From NCBI GenBank assembly GCA_937910385.1, contig CALEPT010000088.1:1-9537 (forward strand): 9,537 bases of DNA. Reading direction: 5' to 3'. The position numbers and the translations under genes were made by a program. Each line of letters opens with the position of its first letter. Position 1 is the first letter of the stretch. Shown here piece after piece: positions 5,469-9,537 of this stretch. The notes beneath the pieces were generated by a model. The model made no database searches. It saw only the letters and a program-made list of their open reading frames with translations, and was not told the origin of the DNA. The stretch is from an uncultured Ruminococcus sp. (GTDB taxonomy: Bacteria > Bacillota > Clostridia > Oscillospirales > Ruminococcaceae).

Positions 5469-7121
5469 ATGGCAAAGCAGACCATTTACAATGCAGGAAT
5501 TTATGTCCGCCTCTCACAGGAGGATATGCGAGCTGGCGAATCCCTGTCGATTGAACATCAGAAACTTATCCTCACAAAATATGTCCGTGAACAGGGCTGG
5601 AATCTTGTTGATACATACGTTGATGACGGTTTCAGCGGAACGGACTTCAACAGACCTTCGGTGCAGAGATTGCTTTCCGACGCACAGACAGGCAGGATCA
5701 ACCTCATTATCTGTAAGGATTTAAGTAGGTTTGGTCGTAATTATATCGAAGTAGGTCAGTATATAGATTATATTTTTCCGCTTCACAATATCCGCTTTAT
5801 CGCTCTGAACGATAATGTGGATACCGCTAATCGTGACAGCAATGCTATGGAAATGATGCCGGTCATTAACTTGTTCAACGAGTGGCACGCTTCTTCTACC
5901 AGCAAAAAGATCAAGGCGGTCATTGAAGCAAATGCACGAGAGGGCAGATATAAAAGCTCCTATGCCGCTTACGGATACACAAAGGCTGACGATGAAAAGC
6001 ATACACCTATCATTGATCCCGAAGCTGCCGAGGTGGTACGACGCATCTTCAAACTCCGTTCGCAGGGGGTGACACCACGTCATATTGCAGATCAGCTCAA
6101 TGCTGATAGTATCCCTATTCCGTCTGATTATTTTTATCAGAAGCAGGGCAAAGTCAATCCGAAGTTTACCCGGCATTTATGGTGTCAGACAACGATACGA
6201 ACCATTCTGAATAATCCAATCTATCTTGGAAACATGGCGATGAACTGAACCACAACGATTTCCTATAAAAGCCACAAAACCGTGAAGAAAGAGCAGTCGG
6301 ATTGGATCGTTACTGAAAACAATCACGAGCCTATCATCTCTCAGGAACTGTGGGACAGAGTACGAGAAGTTGAACAGTCTGTCAGCAGAGGAAAACGCTC
6401 AAAGGACGGTACGCTGAAACCTCTCAGCGGATTGCTGTACTGCTGTGACTGTGGTTTCAAAATGAAGTCAGCAGGACAGAACAGGAAGAACAGACAAGGC
6501 GAAAGATACCGCAAGATATTCTTTAACTGCGATTCTTATGCTTCATTCGGGAAATGTGCCTGCACAAGTCATTACATTACACAGAAAGAGATTGAAGCGA
6601 TTGTGCTTGCAGATATCCGCTCTATGGCAAGCCTTGTGATAGCTGATGAAGATACTGCGAGAACAGCTTTTCTTTCCAAAAAGGAACAGCAGACCTCACG
6701 GCAGTCCAAAGCCGATGTAAAAAAGCTGAACGACAGCAGACATCGCCTTGCGGAGCTTGACAGCTTGATGCAGTCGGTGTATGAAGATAAGGTCATGGGG
6801 AAAATTCCTGAGCATCTCTGCGTGAATTTCTTGCAGAAGTATGAGGCAGAACAACAGGAGCTTAGAATGATCGTTGATGAACTGGAGGAAAAGCTCTCAG
6901 CGGAGAAGCAGGACATGGAAGATGTAGAGGAATTCATCCGCAGGCTGAAAAAGTACATTGATATTCAGGAACTTACCCGTGAACTGTGCTTAGAGCTCAT
7001 TGAGTATGTGACCGTGGACGAGTATTCCGCTGATAGACCGAGGGTGATTAACATCTACTACAAGTTCCTTGATAAGCCGTTGAACGATAAGAAATCGCTG
7101 TATAGCGATAAAAACTCATGA
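5469..7121 (+). pseudogene. tnpX-like: Large serine recombinase (TnpX-like) with in-frame TGA
   Basis: Large serine recombinases excise and insert elements through a Ser-DNA intermediate. ATG 5469 follows GAAAGGAG by five bases; an upstream in-frame TTG is discarded. The N-terminal resolvase domain has IYVRLSQED with probable catalytic Ser16, then DDGFSGTDFNRP and CKDLSRFGRNYIEVG. A recombinase domain follows (YGYTKADDEKHTPIIDPEAA to TIRTILNNPIYLGNM). At codon 260, TGA (6246-6248) interrupts the frame after NMAMN. The same frame continues with TTISYKSHKTVKKEQSDWI, a zinc-ribbon region (CCDCG, later NCDSYASFGKCAC) and a C-terminal coiled coil to 7121, total 550 codons, normal for TnpX-like enzymes. 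A single CGA-to-TGA change would explain it. The truncated product lacks the DNA-binding C-terminus and should be inactive unless the stop is read through. Confidence 0.9.
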
Positions 7122-7169
7122 TTGAACGCTGTACATTTGGGTGTTACTATTTGAGCATATCACAATTGT
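7122..7169. other. Right-end segment of the mobilizable element
   Basis: Between the recombinase stop and the IS1380-type fragment lie about 48 bases without a gene, containing TATCACAA (7158-7165), which recurs at the left border (2313-2320). Serine-recombinase elements usually end just past the recombinase gene, so the element's end should be here. No clear terminal inverted repeat could be assigned. Confidence 0.5.
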
Positions 7170-7346
7170 CAAAAGGATATCACCGTTTTTGATCTGTGGC
7201 TGTGAGCGCTTTTCTGTCCGCATTCTATTTGCTTTTTTGATCAGACTTGATTTGCCGAGCACCTGTCCGACAAGCGACAATCCGCTTGGTGTGATCAGCC
7301 TTTCATTGCTTACAACATACTCAATTTTCCAAATTTTTGTTTTCAC
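7170..7346 (-). pseudogene. IS1380-family transposase, N-terminal fragment
   Basis: Read on the minus strand from 7346, about 59 residues match the N-terminus of IS1380-type DDE transposases: KIEYVVSNERLITPSGLSLV, GQVLGKSSLIKKA and QIKNGDILLT. In that family the sequence would go on with a further conserved helix, but after LLT (about 7170) it changes to unrelated residues and then runs into the mobilizable element. The catalytic domain is absent. The GTG at 7346 directly abuts GGAGG, too close for an ideal start. Upstream on the minus strand TATACA and TAAAAT spaced 17 bases could be its old promoter (about 7380-7408). Family assignment is from recalled motifs. Confidence 0.6.
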
Positions 7347-7566
7347 CCTCCGGGTGCTGTTTTCACAGCGTTTCTTCTATCTCTATTTTACCATATTTAC
7401 GCTGTTTTGTATAGTACTTGGCGGGCGCAGGTTTGCGGAATCAGGATATACTCAATGCTTCCCGAATAGTCACAATCAACACATATCACACAATTTATTA
7501 TATTATAACATATTTTTTGTCGAAATTCAATATATTTTCACAACAACAGCCGTAATATTTCGTATA
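7347..7566. other. AT-rich intergenic region with possible IS end
   Basis: No credible gene is seen. The part nearest the IS1380-like fragment contains its putative promoter and a GC-rich stretch (about 7420-7440, GGCGGGCGCAGGTTTGCGG) that could be the outer IS end, although no partner repeat is available to prove it. The rest is very AT-rich and leads into the GH18 promoter. Confidence 0.35.
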
Positions 7567-7596
7567 TTGACAGCAGTATATCCCCTGCCTTATAAT
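7567..7596 (+). promoter_or_regulatory. Consensus promoter of the GH18 gene
   Basis: TTGACA (7567-7572) and TATAAT (7591-7596) are separated by 18 bases. The ribosome site GGAGGTG (7618-7624) and ATG (7629) follow, so transcription of the glycosidase gene appears preserved. Confidence 0.85.
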
Positions 7597-7628
7597 AGAG
7601 ATAACTAAACCGCAAGTGGAGGTGCATT

Positions 7629-8770
7629 ATGAAAGCACACAGGATAATACCATTGCCGCTGCAGCAGTTCTTGCCGTACCTACATATTCTTCGGCGGCAG
7701 AGAGCAAAGCTCCGCACAGGATAGTCGGCTATCTGCCCGACTGGAACTATCAGCCGTTCAGCGAGCTCGACCTCGACGAGCTCACGCATATCAATATCTC
7801 ATTCTGCAAGCCCGACGAAAACGGCAGGCTGTTCTGCTACAAACCCGATGATAAGCTGAAAAGCATTGTCTCTGAAGCGCACAGCCACAATGTCGAGGTA
7901 TTCGCCGCTCTCGGAGGCGGAGGAGGCTGTGACGGCTACCTCCAACACATTGACACTCCCGAGGAGCGTGCCGAGTTCAACGCGAATATCTTGGACTACT
8001 GCGAGACCTACGACTTCGACGGCATCGACCTCGATATCGAGCTCGGCTCAAATCATCAGATATGGGACTACTATGCGGACTGGTGTACAGAGCTCCGCTC
8101 TCTCTGCGATGAGCGGGATATGGAGATGTCTACTGCTACGACTCAGTGGGTGGCGCAGAAAGTCACTCCGGAAACGTTCGCGCTGTTCGATTTCGTAAAC
8201 GTTATGGCTTATGAAAATGGTCTGGACAAGCAGTCTCACGCATCGTATGAATACTCGGTCGAGTGTCTCAACTACTTCTCCAAAAAGAAGCAAATTCTAA
8301 AGGATAAGCTCGTTCCCGGTGTGCCATTCTTCGGCAGAGGCTACACGACAAACGGTGAGCTTGGCTGGAACTCATATATGTCCTTCGCAGAATCTGTCAG
8401 CAAGGGGGACGAATATTACAGTGCGGATGTCTGCGACGGTATCGCCTACAACGGAGCTGTTACAATGGCTAAAAAAGCTGAGCTTGCCAAGGACTACGGC
8501 GGCATTATGATTTGGGAGCTCACGCAGGACGCAAAGGATGATAAGTCGCTGCTGAAGGTGATAAACGACACTCTCCGCAGTGAACCTTATATAGCAGACG
8601 ATGTTAACACTGACGGCAGCTTCAATTTGTCCGATCTTGTATTATTGCAGCGATGGCTGCTTGCGGCTCCCGACGCAGAGCTTGCAAACCGGCAGGCAGG
8701 CGACCTGTGCGAAGATAATAGACTCGATGCATTTGACCTCTGCCTAATGAGAATAATGTTGGTAGAATAA
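7629..8770 (+). CDS. GH18 glycosidase with C-terminal type I dockerin, leader frameshifted
   Basis: GH18 enzymes cleave chitin or N-glycan chitobiose cores by substrate-assisted catalysis. Numbering the open frame from 7616: RIVGYLPDWNYQPF starts the barrel, FAALGGGGG is strand 3, DGIDLDIE (135-142) is the catalytic motif with Glu142 as acid, VMAYE is strand 6, and GGIMIWELTQDAKDD closes the barrel. A two-repeat dockerin follows (328-384: DVNTDGSFNLSDLVLLQRWL and DLCEDNRLDAFDLCLM), which would bind a cohesin on a scaffoldin or cell surface. The ribosome site GGAGGTG points to ATG 7629, whose frame reads MKAHRII and then leaves the enzyme's frame; the enzyme's frame supplies TIAAAAVLAVPTYSSAAES, a signal-peptide core with a SAA cleavage site. 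One base appears lost near 7647-7652. GTG 7616 overlaps the ribosome site and is unlikely to start. Chitinase or ENGase cannot be decided. Confidence 0.9.
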
Positions 8771-8831
8771 AGTGAAGCTTCCATGAATCTCCTACGTCCT
8801 ACACAGATCTTCAGATATTTTCAAAAACTAC

Positions 8832-8860
8832 TTGACAACCGCAGAAATACATGCTATAAT
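8832..8860 (+). promoter_or_regulatory. Perfect-consensus promoter of the tRNA unit
   Basis: TTGACA (8832-8837), 17 bases, TATAAT (8855-8860). It lies upstream of the tRNA-Leu remnant and tRNA-Gly, with a terminator at 9117-9151, so it very likely drives them. Confidence 0.85.
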
Positions 8861-8907
8861 GGTTTAGTTAAATAAGAAAACGCTTGTTCCAATGACGTTG
8901 CCGTATC

Positions 8908-8960
8908 TTTAGGTTCTTGTACCGAGAGGTGTGCAGGTTCAAGTCCTGTCACCCGCACCA
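8908..8960 (+). pseudogene. tRNA-Leu(UAG), 3' part only
   Basis: From 8908 the sequence matches a tRNA-Leu from the anticodon loop onward: loop TTTAGGT with anticodon TAG (8910-8912), then TCTTG, a long variable arm ACC-GAGA-GGT, T arm GCAGG-TTCAAGT-CCTGT, acceptor strand CACCCGC, discriminator A and CCA. The 5' half is unrecognisable: no GCGGGTG acceptor partner exists between the promoter and 8908, and GTATC (8903-8907) cannot pair with TCTTG. It cannot fold as a tRNA. Either a deletion joined promoter-proximal DNA to the 3' half, or this is a tRNA 3' end left by an integration event. Confidence 0.75.
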
Positions 8961-8982
8961 GCGGGGAGTCCCCGCGGGCAGT
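8958..8982 (+). repeat. Post-tRNA 25-bp module, copy 1
   Basis: From CCA to GGGCAGT this stretch matches 9092-9116 at 23 of 25 positions. It folds as GCGGGG-AGT-CCCCGC directly after the tRNA CCA. It may be a processing signal or reflect duplication of tRNA units. Confidence 0.65.
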
Positions 8983-9019
8983 TTTGATTTGTCAGACATT
9001 TTATACTTTTATAAATAAT

Positions 9020-9094
9020 GCAGATATAGTATAGCGGCTATTACTCCAGTTTCCCAAACTGGTGAGGCGGGTTCGACCCCCGTTATCTGCTCCA
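9020..9094 (+). tRNA. tRNA-Gly(CCC)
   Basis: A complete 75-base tRNA folds cleanly: acceptor GCAGATA with TATCTGC, anticodon stem CCAGT/ACTGG around TTCCCAA (anticodon CCC, decoding GGG glycine), variable loop TGAG, T arm GCGGG-TTCGACC-CCCGT, discriminator T and encoded CCA. It is the second member of the unit started at 8832. Confidence 0.93.
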
Positions 9095-9116
9095 GCGAGG
9101 AGCCCCCGCGGGCAGT
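9092..9116 (+). repeat. Post-tRNA 25-bp module, copy 2
   Basis: Second copy of the module at 8958-8982, differing at two bases (A for G at 9098, C for T at 9103), so its hairpin is imperfect. It leads straight into the terminator. Confidence 0.65.
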
Positions 9117-9151
9117 ATCGCGTCTCAGTTTTTCTGGGGCGCGATTTTTTT
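9117..9151 (+). terminator. Rho-independent terminator of the tRNA unit
   Basis: ATCGCGTCTCAG (9117-9128) pairs fully, with two wobbles, with CTGGGGCGCGAT (9134-9145) over a TTTTT loop and is followed by a seven-T run. Confidence 0.93.
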
Positions 9152-9376
9152 CGAGCATGAAAGTCATCTATTTCGTATAGATAACACATAATGGCATAAC
9201 AAAATTGATGGCATGCACAAATCTCGAAAAATTTACTTCGATTTTCATAGATGACATTGGACTGTTTTAGCCATGTGTAAGGATTTGAACTCTCAAAAGT
9301 GCAAATTCAATCCTCTCCAAAGGTCGAAATACAGGCAAATATCGATTTTCTCGGCAAAAATAGTACACAAAGTTTC
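9152..9376. other. Non-coding region with 9-bp inverted repeat
   Basis: No gene is supported. GTCATCTAT (9163-9171) and ATAGATGAC (9247-9255) are perfect inverted repeats 75 bases apart, and ATCTAT/ATAGAT (9166-9182) forms a small inner hairpin. The nature of the region is unknown. Confidence 0.4.
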
Positions 9377-9434
9377 GGACTCGGTTTTAGTGGTTTTCAC
9401 GAAATGTGAAAACACTGGGATTGAGTCCTTTTTT
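9377..9434 (+). terminator. Long hairpin followed by T run
   Basis: GGACTCGGTTTTAGTG (9377-9392) pairs along all 16 positions, with several wobbles, with CACTGGGATTGAGTCC (9413-9428). Inside, TTTTCAC/GTGAAAA (9394-9400, 9406-9412) continues the stem past one bulged G to a GAAAT loop. Six T follow. It has the form of a strong terminator, but no gene precedes it within 225 bases, so it may end an unseen RNA or be part of a structured RNA. Confidence 0.6.
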
Positions 9435-9537
9435 GGGCAAAAGTTTACAAAGTTGGATGGCGCTTATATACACAAATTAACTGTAACCGCCTAAAAAGAA
9501 ACCACCCTATCCAACGAAGTCCAAATAGACTAAACTA

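Larger units (their letters stand above)
2313..7165 (+). mobile_element. Integrative mobilizable element (Tn4451/TnpX type), partly decayed
   Basis: Gene content and order are those of non-self-transmissible mobilizable elements of clostridia: DUF3987 protein, helix-turn-helix protein, mobilization origin region, Mob_Pre relaxase, TnpW-like protein, and a large serine recombinase at the right end. All genes are on the plus strand, whereas both flanks carry broken minus-strand genes. The left border is at 2313-2321, where a nitrogenase-like gene gives way in mid-sequence to a truncated DUF3987 gene. The right border is about 7158-7170, between the recombinase stop and an IS1380-type transposase fragment. 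TATCACAA is present at both borders. The truncated DUF3987 gene and the nonsense codon in the recombinase suggest the element can no longer move by itself. Exact ends are inferred. Confidence 0.75.

Noticed and set aside
6246..6248. Reassigned TGA (Trp or Sec code)
   Set aside because: TGA ends several other genes here (3249, 3435, 7119) and Trp is TGG throughout; no selenocysteine context is visible. A nonsense mutation is simpler.
7616..7618. GTG start for the GH18 gene
   Set aside because: It overlaps the ribosome site GGAGGTG, which instead serves ATG 7629.
9001..9189. 62-codon minus-strand ORF
   Set aside because: It is antisense to tRNA-Gly and the terminator.
9285..9305. Minus-strand T-arm-like sequence (GAGAGTTCAAATCCT)
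   Set aside because: The flanking bases do not form a T stem and no other tRNA arms are present.
9273..9494. 73-codon plus-strand ORF
   Set aside because: It reads straight through the long hairpin and T run, has no ribosome site and no recognisable family.
1..9537. CRISPR array or defence system
   Set aside because: No regularly spaced direct repeats and no recognisable defence genes were seen on either strand.

Overview
The window looks like chromosome from a ruminococcal gut Firmicute (Ruminococcus-like). Supporting signs are a GH18 glycosidase ending in a ruminococcal type I dockerin, clostridial-type promoters (TTGACA/TATAAT) and ribosome sites, a Tn4451/TnpX-type mobilizable element, and tRNA genes with encoded CCA. 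Genus is an inference from gene content.

Left part (1-2320, mostly minus strand). An edge-truncated, unrecognised gene (1-580) has its own consensus promoter. A terminator (669-707) separates it from a small transcription unit (709-1065) that has a promoter, a ribosome site and a start codon buried in an 11-bp inverted repeat. Next comes a nitrogenase-like operon in decay, in transcription order: the C-terminal end of a nitrogenase component 1-like protein (1989-2320), a frameshifted NifX/NifB-C-like protein (1606-1976), a NifB-like radical SAM protein lacking its middle (1337-1630), and an intact DUF1858 protein (1098-1328).

Middle part (about 2313-7165, plus strand). An integrative mobilizable element, or its remnant: the C-terminal end of a DUF3987 protein, a helix-turn-helix protein with an apparent ATA start codon, a 60-aa ORF, a hairpin-rich candidate oriT region, a MobV/Mob_Pre relaxase, a TnpW-like small protein, and a TnpX-like large serine recombinase interrupted by one in-frame TGA. 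The recombinase promoter lies inside a 12-bp perfect (17-bp with one wobble) inverted repeat. The left border cuts the nitrogenase-like gene and the right border abuts the 5' part of an IS1380-type transposase gene on the minus strand. TATCACAA occurs at both borders, and joining them would keep the minus-strand reading frame open.

Right part (7170-9537). After the IS fragment comes a GH18-dockerin gene with an excellent promoter but a frameshift between its start codon and its signal-peptide core. A tRNA transcription unit follows: perfect promoter, a tRNA-Leu(UAG) that keeps only its 3' part, an intact tRNA-Gly(CCC), a 25-bp module repeated after each, and a strong terminator. The last ~390 bp show no convincing gene but contain a 23-bp-stem hairpin followed by a T run.

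The common theme is decay: at least five loci (component 1, NifX-like, NifB-like, recombinase, GH18 leader) carry different lesions around the element. No complete new defence or metabolic system is visible. The most informative novelties are the structured mobilization region, the palindromic recombinase promoter and the border architecture.
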